This document shows, one piece after another, positions 49,669-58,926 of a stretch of 64,000 bases of DNA. Below the pieces are notes generated by a model. The model was not told the DNA's origin. It searched no databases and was given only the letters and a program-made list of their open reading frames with translations. Where the stretch lies: contig NZ_LMIW01000009.1 of assembly GCF_001429185.1 (NCBI RefSeq), positions 248,001 to 312,000 of the forward strand. Direction: 5' to 3'. The translations under genes and the position numbers were made by a program. Source of the DNA: Terrabacter sp. Root85. GTDB lineage: Bacteria; Actinomycetota; Actinomycetes; Actinomycetales; Dermatophilaceae. Within the stretch, counting starts at the first letter, position 1; each line of letters opens with the position of its first letter.

Positions 49669-52600
49669 GACCTCGACGTTCGGCCATCGCCTGGATCGTG
49701 CAGACCAGCCTCAACCTGCGCTTCCTCGTCGTGGCTGCCTCCGTCGCGCTCATGGTCATCGGCATCACCTCCCTCCCCCGGATGCGCGTTGACGTCTTCC
49801 CGGAGTTCGCGCCCCCGCGGGTCGTGATCCAGACGGCGAGCGTCGGACTGTCCACCTCGGACGTCGAGGAGCTCGTCACCGTCCCGCTCGAGCAGGGCCT
49901 CAACGGGCTCCAGGGCCTGGAGGACATGCGGTCCCGGTCGGTGCCGCAGCTGTCGTCGATCGAGCTGCTCTTCTCGGCCGACACCGACCTGCTCCACGCC
50001 CGTCAGCTCGTGCAGGAGCGGCTCGCCATCGTCTCACCCAGCCTGCCCACGTGGGCCGCACCGCCCGTCATCCTGGCACCGGTCTCGGCGACGGGCCGCG
50101 CCATGCAGATCGGGATGACCTCCTCGAAGCAGTCGATCATCCAGATGTCGATGGCCGCCTACTGGAACATCCGTGCCCGTCTGCTCCAGGTGCCCGGGGT
50201 CGCCAACGTCGCCATCTGGAACGAACGCCTCCAGCTCATGACGGTCCAGGCCGAACCCGCCCTGATGGCGAGGCGCGACGTCACCCTCGACCAGGTGATG
50301 GAGACGACGGCGGCGGCCGTCGACTCGGGCCTGCTCCGGTTCTCGACGGGAAGCGTCATCGGCACGGGCGGGATGATCGAGTCGCAGAACCAGCGGATGC
50401 CGATCCGGAACGTGCTGCCCATCGTCACGCCCGCCGACCTGGCCGAGGTCCCGATCGACGGGGCCGCCGCGCCGACCACGCTCGGGGACGTCGCCAGGGT
50501 CGCCGAGGACCACCAGCCCCTCATCGGGAGCGCCGTGGTCAACGGTGAACCGGGCGTGCTCCTCGTCGTCGAGAAGCTTCCCTGGGCCAACACGATCGAC
50601 CTCACCGACGGGGTCGAGCGGGCCATCGACGAGCTCCGGCCGGGCCTGCCCGACGTCGTCTTCGACACGCACGTCTTCCAGCAGGCCGACTTCGTCAAGC
50701 TCGCGATCTCCAACCTCTCCCAGGCCCTGCTCCTCGGCTTCCTCCTCGTCGTCGTGATCCTGATGCTCTTCCTCTTCGAGTGGCGCGTCGCGCTGATCAG
50801 TCTTCTGACCATCCCCCTGTCGCTCGTCGTGACGATGCTCGTCCTCTACTGGCGCGAGGCCACGATCAACACCATGACGCTGGCCGGTCTGGTCATCGCG
50901 CTCGGCGCCGTCGTCGACGACGCCATCATCGACGCCGAGAACATCGTGAGGAGACTGAGGGAGTCCCGGCTCGCCGGCAGCGACGAGCGGGTGGCCTCGG
51001 TCATCCTCCGTGCCTCGCTCGAGGTGCGCAGTCCCATCGTCTACGCGACCTTCATCATCGTCGCGGCCTCGATCCCGGTCTTCCTGCTGTCCGGGCTGAC
51101 GGGGGCCTTCTTCAGACCGCTGGCCGTGGCCTACACGCTCGCCATCGTCGCATCCATGCTCGTCGCGCTGACGCTCACGCCGGCCCTCTGCCTCATCCTC
51201 CTGCGCAACGCGCCGGTCGAGCGGCGCACGTCCCCGCTCGTCCGCTGGCTGCAACGGCACTACGCCGCAGCCCTGTACCGCATCGTGGCGCGTCCCCGGC
51301 GCGTCTACGCTGCAGCGGTCGTGGTGACCCTTCTCGGGCTCGGCGTGGGCTCCGGTCTCGGACAGAGTCTCTTTCCCGCCTTCCAGGAGCGGGACTTCCT
51401 GATGCACTGGGTCGGGGTGCCCGGGACGTCGGTCCAGGAGACGGAACGCACGACGACCGCAGTCAGCCGGGAGCTTCTCGCGGTCCCGGGGGTGCGCAGC
51501 TTCGGCGCGCACATCGGCCAGGCCCTGCTCGGCGAGGAGGTCTTCGGGGTCAACTTCGGCGAGAACTGGATCAGCCTCGCTCCCGACGCCGACTACGAAG
51601 CGGCCCGCGAGCAGATCGACGAGGTCGCCGCGAAGTACCCGGGGCTCTTTGCCGAGGTCCAGACCTATCTCGACGAACGGGTCGAGGAGGTCCTCACCGG
51701 TGGCAAGGAACCGATCATCGTGCGCGTCTACGGTGAGGACCTCGGGGTCCTGCGCGAGAAGTCGGGCGAGATCCTCGACCTCATCGCCTCGGTCCCGGGC
51801 GTCTCCAACGCCCACACGGACATCTCGACCGACATCCCGCAGATCGACGTCGAGGTCAAGCTGGACGCCGCCGAGAAGCTCGGCCTGAAGCCCGGTGACG
51901 TGCGCCGCGCCGCCGCGACGATGGTGGCGGGTGAGGAGGTCGGGGACATCTTCCGGTCCGGCCGGGCCTACGACGTCGTCGTCTGGGGCACCCCCGAGAG
52001 CCGTGGAGACGTGACCGCGCTCAAGCGGCTCCCGATCGACACGCCGTCGGGGACCAAGGTCCCGTTGAGCGACGTGGCCACGGTCGTCGTCGCGCCCAAC
52101 CCCAACGCCATCGAGCGCCAGGGCGACTCGCGCCGGCTGGACGTCGGTGCGTCCGTCGAGGGCCGCGACCTGGCGTCGGTGGTCAACGACATCAACGCCA
52201 AGCTGAAGGGGGTCCAGTTCCCCGTCGGCTACCACGCCGAGGTGCTCGGTGAGTACAAGGAGCTGCAGTCTGCGCAGAGTCGGCTCGTGACGTCCGCCGT
52301 CGTGGCCGGGGTGCTGATCCTCCTGCTGCTGCAGGCGTCGTTCCGCAGCTGGAGGCTGGCCGCGCTGGTCTTCTTCACGCTGCCGATGGCCCTCGTCGGG
52401 GGCATCCTCGCGGCGCGCCTCGCGGGTGGGGTGCTCTCACTGGGATCGCTCGTCGGCTTCTTCACCGTCTTCGGGATCGCGGCGCGCAACAGCATCCTGC
52501 TCATCAACCACTGCCAGCACCTCGAGGAGGTGGAGGGTGAGGAGTTCGCGGTCGCCCTCGTCGTCCGGGCCGCCCGCGAGCGGCTCGCGCCGATCCTCAT

Positions 52601-52832
52601 GACCACCCTCGCCACCGGTCTGGCCCTCGTACCGCTCGTCGTGCTGGGCCAGCGGCCCGGTCACGAGATCGAGCACCCGCTCGCGGTCGTGATCCTCGGT
52701 GGCCTCGTGACCTCGACGCTCCTCAGCCTGTTCGTCGTGCCGTCGCTCTACCTCAGGTTCCACCGGGCGCCCGAGTCTGCCCAGCCGCCCGAGTCACCGC
52801 CGGCGACCGCCCCCGACCGTCTACCCGGGTGA
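49665..52832 (+). CDS. CusA/CzcA-family RND efflux permease
   Basis: 1055 aa from a GTG overlapping the lipoprotein stop. Complete RND layout with VDVFPEFAPPRVVIQTASVGLSTSDVEELVTVPLEQGL, helix-4 motif GAVVDDAIIDAENIVRRLRES (about residues 413-433, the Asp relay retained) and LSLGSLVGFFTVFGIAARNSILLINH in the C-terminal bundle. Heavy-metal (HME) RND proteins of this type export Cu, Zn, Co or Ni. No outer-membrane TolC/CusC partner is encoded, as expected without an outer membrane. The metal is unknown. Confidence 0.92.
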   Translation: MRPRRSAIAWIVQTSLNLRFLVVAASVALMVIGITSLPRMRVDVFPEFAPPRVVIQTASVGLSTSDVEELVTVPLEQGLNGLQGLEDMRSRSVPQLSSIELLFSADTDLLHARQLVQERLAIVSPSLPTWAAPPVILAPVSATGRAMQIGMTSSKQSIIQMSMAAYWNIRARLLQVPGVANVAIWNERLQLMTVQAEPALMARRDVTLDQVMETTAAAVDSGLLRFSTGSVIGTGGMIESQNQRMPIRNVLPIVTPADLAEVPIDGAAAPTTLGDVARVAEDHQPLIGSAVVNGEPGVLLVVEKLPWANTIDLTDGVERAIDELRPGLPDVVFDTHVFQQADFVKLAISNLSQALLLGFLLVVVILMLFLFEWRVALISLLTIPLSLVVTMLVLYWREATINTMTLAGLVIALGAVVDDAIIDAENIVRRLRESRLAGSDERVASVILRASLEVRSPIVYATFIIVAASIPVFLLSGLTGAFFRPLAVAYTLAIVASMLVALTLTPALCLILLRNAPVERRTSPLVRWLQRHYAAALYRIVARPRRVYAAAVVVTLLGLGVGSGLGQSLFPAFQERDFLMHWVGVPGTSVQETERTTTAVSRELLAVPGVRSFGAHIGQALLGEEVFGVNFGENWISLAPDADYEAAREQIDEVAAKYPGLFAEVQTYLDERVEEVLTGGKEPIIVRVYGEDLGVLREKSGEILDLIASVPGVSNAHTDISTDIPQIDVEVKLDAAEKLGLKPGDVRRAAATMVAGEEVGDIFRSGRAYDVVVWGTPESRGDVTALKRLPIDTPSGTKVPLSDVATVVVAPNPNAIERQGDSRRLDVGASVEGRDLASVVNDINAKLKGVQFPVGYHAEVLGEYKELQSAQSRLVTSAVVAGVLILLLLQASFRSWRLAALVFFTLPMALVGGILAARLAGGVLSLGSLVGFFTVFGIAARNSILLINHCQHLEEVEGEEFAVALVVRAARERLAPILMTTLATGLALVPLVVLGQRPGHEIEHPLAVVILGGLVTSTLLSLFVVPSLYLRFHRAPESAQPPESPPATAPDRLPG

Positions 52833-52842
52833 GGTCGCGGGT

Positions 52843-53859
52843 TCAGGCGTCGGGGTAGCCGGTGGGGTTGGCGCTCTGCCAGCGCCACTGGTCGACGCAC
52901 ATGTCCTCGATGGTGCGCTCCGCGCGCCAGCCGAGCTCGGCGTGGGCTCGCGACGGGTCGGCGAACGACTCGGGCAGGTCACCCGCGCGCCGGCCGACGA
53001 CCTCGTAGGGCAGCTCGTGCCCGACCGCCTGCTCGAAGGCGTGCAGCACCTCGAGGACGCTCGTGCCGTGACCCGTGCCGAGGTTCCACGTCGAGACCGG
53101 GTCGTCGACCTGGCCCAGCTTGGTCAGCGCCGCGAGGTGGCCGGCGGCGAGGTCCTCGACGTGGATGTAGTCGCGCAGCGGCGTGCCGTCGGGGGTCGGG
53201 TAGTCGTCACCGAAGACGAGCAGCTTCTCGCGTCGGCCGACCGCGACCTGGGCGATGAACGGCATGAGGTTGTTGGGGATGCCCTGCGGGTCCTCGCCGA
53301 TGGTGCCGCTCGCGTGCGCGCCGACCGGGTTGAAGTAGCGCAGCAGCGCGATCCGCAGCGACGGGTCGGCCGCGGCGACGTCGCGCAGGATCTGCTCGAT
53401 CATCACCTTGGTCCAGCCGTAGGGGTTGGTCGCCGCGGTCGACATCTCCTCGGTGAGCGGCGGGCTGTTGTGGCCGTAGACCGTGGCCGAGCTGCTGAAG
53501 ACGAGCTTCGTCACGCCGTGCCGACGCATCGCGCGCACGAGCGAGAAGGTCGAGACGAGGTTGTTCTCGTAGTACTCGAGCGGCAGCTCGACGCTCTCGC
53601 CGACGGCCTTGAGCCCGGCGAAGTGGATGACGGCGTCGATCTTCTCGTTGGCGAAGAGGTGCTCGGTCTTGTCGTGGTCGCGCAGGTCGAACGACCGCAC
53701 GTCGAGGTGGGTGCCGGTCAGGGCCTCGAGACGGTTGACGACCGTCGGCTTGCTGTTGCCGAAGTTGTCGACGATGAGCACCTCGTGCCCCGCCGCGACG
53801 AGCTGGACCACCGTGTGCGAGCCGATGTAGCCGGCTCCGCCGCTGACGAGTACGCGCAT
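52843..53859 (-). CDS. galE: UDP-glucose 4-epimerase
   Basis: 338 aa. NAD-binding GGAGYIGSH (about 7-15), SSSATVYG (catalytic Ser/Thr region, about 122-129) and catalytic YGWTK (about 147-151). The C-terminal GxGxGxSVLEVLHAFEQAVG is typical of GalE. Interconverts UDP-glucose and UDP-galactose for cell-surface glycans or galactose use. Convergent with the RND operon, 10 bases apart. Confidence 0.95.
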   Translation of the reverse strand: MRVLVSGGAGYIGSHTVVQLVAAGHEVLIVDNFGNSKPTVVNRLEALTGTHLDVRSFDLRDHDKTEHLFANEKIDAVIHFAGLKAVGESVELPLEYYENNLVSTFSLVRAMRRHGVTKLVFSSSATVYGHNSPPLTEEMSTAATNPYGWTKVMIEQILRDVAAADPSLRIALLRYFNPVGAHASGTIGEDPQGIPNNLMPFIAQVAVGRREKLLVFGDDYPTPDGTPLRDYIHVEDLAAGHLAALTKLGQVDDPVSTWNLGTGHGTSVLEVLHAFEQAVGHELPYEVVGRRAGDLPESFADPSRAHAELGWRAERTIEDMCVDQWRWQSANPTGYPDA

Positions 53860-53900
53860 GGCGCCACCCTATCGAGGCGGCCCCACGCGTCGGCAGGCCC

Positions 53901-54797
53901 TCAGACGAGCGTGAGCTCGGCGATCGCGCCGAGGTAGAGCGCGAGCGGCGTCGCGATGAGAACGGCCGACACGGCATACATCATCACCGCGACGGCGGGG
54001 ATCGGCAGACCGGCGATCCGCTCGGCGTCGAGCAGCCCGATGCGCGCGGTGGCCACGCGCGTGCTGTCGGCCATCGCCATGGCGCCGGCCGGTTTGGGTC
54101 CGCCGGCCATGGCGACGATGGCGCGCCCGGTGCTGACGGCCCCGGCGTGACGGACGGCGGCGCGGTCGGCGAGGACCTCGATGAGCAGGTGCACCTCGCG
54201 CAGGGCGTCGTCGCAGCGCAGGAAGCCGGGCATCGCCTCGTGGACGACGGTGAAGAACTCCATGACGAGGTCGTGACGGGCGCCGAGGTGGGCGCGCTCA
54301 TGGGCGAGGACCGCCGACAGCTCGTCGGGACCGAGCCGGTCGAGGGTGCCCTGCGTCAGGACGACGCGACGACGGACGCCCGGGACGCAGTAGGCGGTCG
54401 GGGTCGTGTGCTCGAGGACGCGCATGTGCCGGTCGGCGCCCTCGCCGGGGACCCCGAGCAGGTCGACGAGGTCGCGGTGGCGACGGCGCGCCGCGCGCAG
54501 GTTGCGTCCGACCCGGTCGCCCGAGAGGAGCAGTCGCACGGCGACGACCCCGCTGAGCGCGGCGGCGACGGCGAGCGTCACCCAGTGCTCCGAGAGCCGC
54601 ACCTGCCGGCCGACGAGCAGCGGGATCGCCGCGGGCGCCGCGAGCAGCGCGGCGAGCACGGCGGCGACGGCGGTGGACTGCCACAGCACGAGCGCGGCCC
54701 GGGGCGCGCGGCGCAGCGACGTCGCGCGGGCCAGGACGCGCGGCACCGGCCACGCGAGCAGGACCGCGAGGACGACGAGGGCCGCGACGACGAGCAC
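53901..54797 (-). CDS. M56-family membrane metallopeptidase (BlaR1-like)
   Basis: 298 aa from GTG 54797; the frame is closed upstream by the BlaI stop. Four or more membrane helices. Zinc-protease motif LAHERAHLGARHDLVMEFF (HExxH as HERAH) in the cytoplasmic loop. M56 proteases such as BlaR1 and MecR1 cleave BlaI-type repressors; here a sensor domain is not evident. It follows a BlaI gene on the same strand. Confidence 0.88.
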   Translation of the reverse strand: MLVVAALVVLAVLLAWPVPRVLARATSLRRAPRAALVLWQSTAVAAVLAALLAAPAAIPLLVGRQVRLSEHWVTLAVAAALSGVVAVRLLLSGDRVGRNLRAARRRHRDLVDLLGVPGEGADRHMRVLEHTTPTAYCVPGVRRRVVLTQGTLDRLGPDELSAVLAHERAHLGARHDLVMEFFTVVHEAMPGFLRCDDALREVHLLIEVLADRAAVRHAGAVSTGRAIVAMAGGPKPAGAMAMADSTRVATARIGLLDAERIAGLPIPAVAVMMYAVSAVLIATPLALYLGAIAELTLV

Positions 54798-54839
54798 GGT
54801 CAGGTGGCGCGGCGGGCCGCAGAGGGAGTCATCGGTCGG

Positions 54840-55253
54840 TCAGCGCTTCGCGTCGTCGGGGCGCCGCGCCTCGAGCTCGGCGAGCGCGGCCTTGAGCTCG
54901 TCGATCTCCTCCGGGGTGGACTCGTCGAGGAAGTGGAGCAGCGCGGTGCGTCGCGTGTTGCCGGCGAGCTCGCCGAGCGTGTGGTGCAGCGACTCGGACG
55001 TCAGCTCGGCGCGGGTCGACGCGGCGGTGTAGCGCCAGGCGCGGCCGTCGCGCTCGCGGTGGACGAGGTCCTTCTTCGCCATCCGGTCGAGGACCGTCAT
55101 GAGCGTCGTGTAGGCGAGCCCGCGCTCGACACCGATCGCGTCGTGGACCTCACGGACGGTGCGCCCCTCGGGGTGGGCGTCCGCGGTGGTCCAGAGCTCT
55201 TCCATGACGACACGCTCGAGGTCGCCGAGACGGTTGCGGGGTGTGCTGGGCAT
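54840..55253 (-). CDS. BlaI/MecI/CopY-family repressor
   Basis: 137 aa from ATG 55253. Winged helix with NRLGDLERVVMEELWTTADAHPEGRTVREVHDAI, TTLMTVLDRMAKKDLVHRERDGRAWRYTAA. It starts 11 bases after the cydC stop, so it may be cotranscribed with cydABDC or have its own promoter in that short gap; no palindromic operator is seen. It probably works with the M56 protease that follows. Confidence 0.9.
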   Translation of the reverse strand: MPSTPRNRLGDLERVVMEELWTTADAHPEGRTVREVHDAIGVERGLAYTTLMTVLDRMAKKDLVHRERDGRAWRYTAASTRAELTSESLHHTLGELAGNTRRTALLHFLDESTPEEIDELKAALAELEARRPDDAKR

Positions 55254-55264
55254 GGCGTTCCAAT

Positions 55265-57133
55265 CTACCGACGGGGTGGGTCGGCTTCGTGCGTGCGGTC
55301 GCCCGAGTGGGGGACCGGGTCTGCGGTGGTCGGGGACATCGTCCCCGACGGCGGGCGGCGCACCTCGAGGACACGGTCGAACAGGTCGGCCCCGTCGTCG
55401 CGGTGGGTCACCATGATGATCGTCTGCGCAGGCGCATCCGTGCCCGCCACCCCTGTCGTACCCGGTGCGCGGCCGAGGCGCGTCAGGTCCTCGACGACGG
55501 CGCGGGCCGTGGGCGGGTCGAGGTGGGCGACCGGCTCGTCGAGGAGCACGACGGGGCGGCCGCTGACGTGCGCCCGGGCGATGCCGAGGCGGGCCCGCTC
55601 GCCGCCGGAGAGCCCGCGGCCGGTGGACCCGAGCGTCGTGTCGAGGCCGTCGGGCAGACCCTCGAGGAGGGTCGTGAGGCCGGCGGCGCGGAGGGCGCGC
55701 TCGACGTCGGCGTTGTCCGCGTCGGGGCGGGCCAGCGTGAGGTTGTTGCGCAGGCTCGTGGCGAAGACGTGGGTCTCGTCGTCGACGACGGCGATGCGCG
55801 CGCGGGTCTCCTCGAGGGGCTGGCGGAGCACGTCGGTCCCGCCGAGCCGGTAGGTCCCGCCCGACGGGTCGAGGTGGCGAGCGAGCACGGCCAGCAGGGT
55901 CGACTTGCCGCTGCCGTTGGGTCCCGTGACCGCGATGCGACTCCCGGCGGGCACGTCGAGGTCGGTCGGGCCCAGGTCGGTGCGCTCGCCCATCCACGAG
56001 GCGGTGAGTGCCCGCGTCGTGACGCCACTGCGTGCGTATGCCGTGTGCTCGGGCCGGGTGCCCGACGTGTCGTCGGGCGCATGGCCGGGCTCGGCGGCTG
56101 CGTGGCGGGGCTCGTCGGCGACGGCCGGGGCGAGGTCGAGCAGGGCGTCGATGCGGCGCTCGCTGCCGCGGGCCCGGGCCAGGGCGCGCATGGCGTCGAC
56201 GAGGGGGGTGATCGCCTCGGAGACGGCGACGGGTGTGAGCACGAGGAGGGCCTTGACCGGGGTCGACACGGCGAGGTCCTGGGCGATGACCGCCGTGGCA
56301 GCGACCGCCGCGCCGACGGCGACGAGGAAGAGTGAGGCGGCGGCCGCCCGACCGGCGCTGATGCGTCGGGTGACGCGGTCGAGGGCGCTGTGGGCCTCGT
56401 CGAGCCAGCCGAGCGCCGTCGCCCAGCCGCCGACGGCACGCAGCTCGCCCGACTGGCTCGCCATCAGCTCGCTGACGCGGGTCACCTCGGCGCGGGCGGC
56501 GAGCAGCTCCGGCAGGGAGCGGGACTCGAGGCGGGTCGCGAGCAGGCTGATGAGGCAGACGGCGACGCCGAGCCCCAGCATGACCAGGCCGACGGGCCGG
56601 GACAGCACGAGGGTGAGCGCGATGGCGATGCCCCCCGCGACGGCCGTCGAGATGACCGGCACGGTGACTCGTACCTGCGCGTCGACGACGTCGGTGAGGT
56701 CGTCGACGACCCCGGTCAGCACGTCGGAGCGGCGGCGTCGCCCGAGCCGGGCGGGTGTCAGCGGCACGAGTGCCTCATAGGCGGAGGTCCGTCGCTCGGC
56801 GAGCATCTCGAGCGCGGCGTCGTGGCTCGTCAGGCGCTCCCAGTAGCGGAAGACCGGTCGGGCCATGCCGAAGGCGCGCACCATGACGATGGCGGTGAGG
56901 AGAGTGAGGATGACCGGCTGCTGTGACGCCCGGACGATGAGCCAGCCCGAGGTCGCGGTCAGGGCCATGCCCGACGCCGTGGCGATGCCGCCGAGCAGCC
57001 CGCCGCGCACGGTGCCGGCCGAGGGCCACCAGACCCGCCGCCGCCGCGAACCGGCGGTTCGAGGTGATGCCGGCACCGACGTGGGGTGCGCGACCACCTC
57101 GACGCGGGGGTCAGGAGCGGACGCGGTGCTCAT
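55265..57133 (-). CDS. cydC: CydC-like thiol-exporting ABC transporter subunit
   Basis: 622 aa, ABC transporter with an N-terminal transmembrane domain (about 40-340) and an NBD with Walker A GPNGSGKSTLL, signature LSGGERARLGIARA and Walker B PVVLLDEPVAHLD. With CydD it exports glutathione/cysteine-type thiols needed for cytochrome bd assembly. ATGA overlap with the cydD stop. It is the last gene of cydABDC. Confidence 0.93.
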   Translation of the reverse strand: MSTASAPDPRVEVVAHPTSVPASPRTAGSRRRRVWWPSAGTVRGGLLGGIATASGMALTATSGWLIVRASQQPVILTLLTAIVMVRAFGMARPVFRYWERLTSHDAALEMLAERRTSAYEALVPLTPARLGRRRRSDVLTGVVDDLTDVVDAQVRVTVPVISTAVAGGIAIALTLVLSRPVGLVMLGLGVAVCLISLLATRLESRSLPELLAARAEVTRVSELMASQSGELRAVGGWATALGWLDEAHSALDRVTRRISAGRAAAASLFLVAVGAAVAATAVIAQDLAVSTPVKALLVLTPVAVSEAITPLVDAMRALARARGSERRIDALLDLAPAVADEPRHAAAEPGHAPDDTSGTRPEHTAYARSGVTTRALTASWMGERTDLGPTDLDVPAGSRIAVTGPNGSGKSTLLAVLARHLDPSGGTYRLGGTDVLRQPLEETRARIAVVDDETHVFATSLRNNLTLARPDADNADVERALRAAGLTTLLEGLPDGLDTTLGSTGRGLSGGERARLGIARAHVSGRPVVLLDEPVAHLDPPTARAVVEDLTRLGRAPGTTGVAGTDAPAQTIIMVTHRDDGADLFDRVLEVRRPPSGTMSPTTADPVPHSGDRTHEADPPRR

Positions 57134-58872
57134 CGGTCGCCCTCCTCTCCCGCGGTTCGAGGTGATGTCGATGGCGACGTGGCCTCCGTTATCACCTCGA
57201 GGGAGGTTGCGTCTGCGGCGGCGAGGACGAGGTGGTGGTCGGCGTGCGCGAGCAGCTCGTCGCGGTGCGTGACAGCGACGACGACACGGCGCTCGGCGAG
57301 CTCGGCGACGAGGGCGGCGACGTGCTCGGCGCCCTCGGGGTCGAGGTGCGCGGTCGGCTCGTCGAGGAGCAGCAGCGTCTCGGGGGCGAGCCAGGCGCGG
57401 GCCAGGGCCAGCCGCTGGCGCTGGCCGGCGGACAGGCCGAAGCCGTCGTCGCCGAGGTCGGCGGACAGCCCACCGGGGAGTGCCGCGACGACACCGTCGA
57501 CACCGACGGCGCGCAGGGCCTCCCAGAGCTGGTCGTCGGTGGCCGGGTGGCCGATCGTCAGCGCCTGGCGCACCGACCCGGTCGAGAGGAAGGGCCGCTG
57601 CGTCACGTAGTGCGACGGGGGAGCCTCGACGGTTCCGGCCCCGGGGCGGCGCAGACCGGCGAGCAGGTCGAGCAGCGTCGACTTGCCGACGCCGGACGGA
57701 CCGGTCACGACGGTGAGGCCGGGACCCGCCACGAGGTCGAGGTCACGGACGACGGGAGCCGGCGACCCGGCATACGCGTACGTGAGGCCGGCGACGCGCA
57801 CCTCCCCGACCCGCCCGCTCCCAGGCGCCGCCCCACCGAACGCGGCGTTCGGTCGCGAACGCGCTGTTCTATCAGTGAGTTCGGCACCGAACGCGGCGTT
57901 CGGTGCGGGGGTCGAGGGGGACTCGGCCCTGGCCGGGGTGGGGTCGAGCTGGCCGAGGACCGCGTCGAGGGCGACGGCTCCGTCGGCGGCGGCGTGGTAC
58001 TCCGCCCCGACCCGGCGCACCGGCCAGTACGCCTCGGGCGCCAGGAGGATCGCGACGAGTCCCGCCCCGAGCGCCATCGAGCCGTGCGAGAGGCGCAGGC
58101 CCACGGTGACGGCGACGATGGCGACGGAGATCGTCGCGAGCAGCTCGAGGGCCGCGGACGACAGGAACGCGATGCGCAGGGTCTCCATGGTGGCGCGCCG
58201 GTGCCGGTCGCTGACCTCGCGCACGGTCATGGCCTGGCGGTGGGCCCGGCCGTAGGTGACGAGCGTCGGCAGGCCGCGGACGACGTCGAGGAAGTGGCCG
58301 GAGAGCGAGGCGAGGGCGGCCCAGCGGCGTTCCGTCGACTCGGCGGTGGCCTTGCCGATGAGTGCCGCGAAGACGGGCAGGAGCGGCAGCGTCAGCGCGA
58401 CGACCAGCGCACTCGGCCAGTCGACGACGACGAGCGTCGCGATGGCGAGGACCGGCACGACGGCCGCGGTCACGAGCGTCGGGAGGAAGCGAGCGGCATA
58501 CGGCTCCACGGCCGCCGTGCCCGCGGTCGCGAGCGAGACGGCGGCGCCCGGCTCGAGCCGCGCGTCGGCGTCGACGGTGCCCCACCGGCGCAGCAGGGCC
58601 GCCCGCAGCGCCGACGAGACGGAGACGCCCGCCCAGGCGGCGACCCGCTCCGTCGTCGCGGCGAGGAAGGCCCGCACGACGAAGAGCCCGAGCAGCCAGG
58701 TGAGGGGCGACGCGAGGTCGGTCCCCTCGACGACCGCGACGACGACCGCCGACAGCGCGAAGGCCGTGGCGATCGTCGTGACACCGCTCGCGATGCCGGT
58801 CGCGGCGAGGACGCCGACGGGCCTCCGGGCGGCAGGGACCGCCCGGAGGAGTCGTGGGTCGAAGGGCTTCAC
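57130..58872 (-). CDS. cydD: CydD-like thiol-exporting ABC transporter subunit
   Basis: 580 aa with an N-terminal transmembrane domain (about 15-300) and NBD: GPSGVGKSTLLDLLAG, LSAGQRQRLALARAW, LLLLDEPTAHLD. Between them a linker at about 323-346 is encoded by two copies of the palindrome at 57834-57904, giving repeated PNAAFG; that part is not expected in CydD. Forms a heterodimer with CydC. 54 bases downstream of cydB. Confidence 0.93.
   Translation of the reverse strand: MKPFDPRLLRAVPAARRPVGVLAATGIASGVTTIATAFALSAVVVAVVEGTDLASPLTWLLGLFVVRAFLAATTERVAAWAGVSVSSALRAALLRRWGTVDADARLEPGAAVSLATAGTAAVEPYAARFLPTLVTAAVVPVLAIATLVVVDWPSALVVALTLPLLPVFAALIGKATAESTERRWAALASLSGHFLDVVRGLPTLVTYGRAHRQAMTVREVSDRHRRATMETLRIAFLSSAALELLATISVAIVAVTVGLRLSHGSMALGAGLVAILLAPEAYWPVRRVGAEYHAAADGAVALDAVLGQLDPTPARAESPSTPAPNAAFGAELTDRTARSRPNAAFGGAAPGSGRVGEVRVAGLTYAYAGSPAPVVRDLDLVAGPGLTVVTGPSGVGKSTLLDLLAGLRRPGAGTVEAPPSHYVTQRPFLSTGSVRQALTIGHPATDDQLWEALRAVGVDGVVAALPGGLSADLGDDGFGLSAGQRQRLALARAWLAPETLLLLDEPTAHLDPEGAEHVAALVAELAERRVVVAVTHRDELLAHADHHLVLAAADATSLEVITEATSPSTSPRTAGEEGDR
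57834..57904. repeat. Paired GAACGCGGCGTTC palindromes in the cydD coding sequence
   Basis: Two copies of CACCGAACGCGGCGTTCGGT (57834-57853 and 57885-57904), separated by 31 bp that hold a third, degenerate GAACGCGCTGTTC (57857-57869). It is read in frame and encodes the CydD linker. A REP-like palindromic insertion is likely. Confidence 0.85.
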
Positions 58873-58926
58873 GGAGTGCGTGCTCTCTCGTCGGGTCGGA
58901 CGGGTGGGGTCGTGTGGCTCAGAGGG

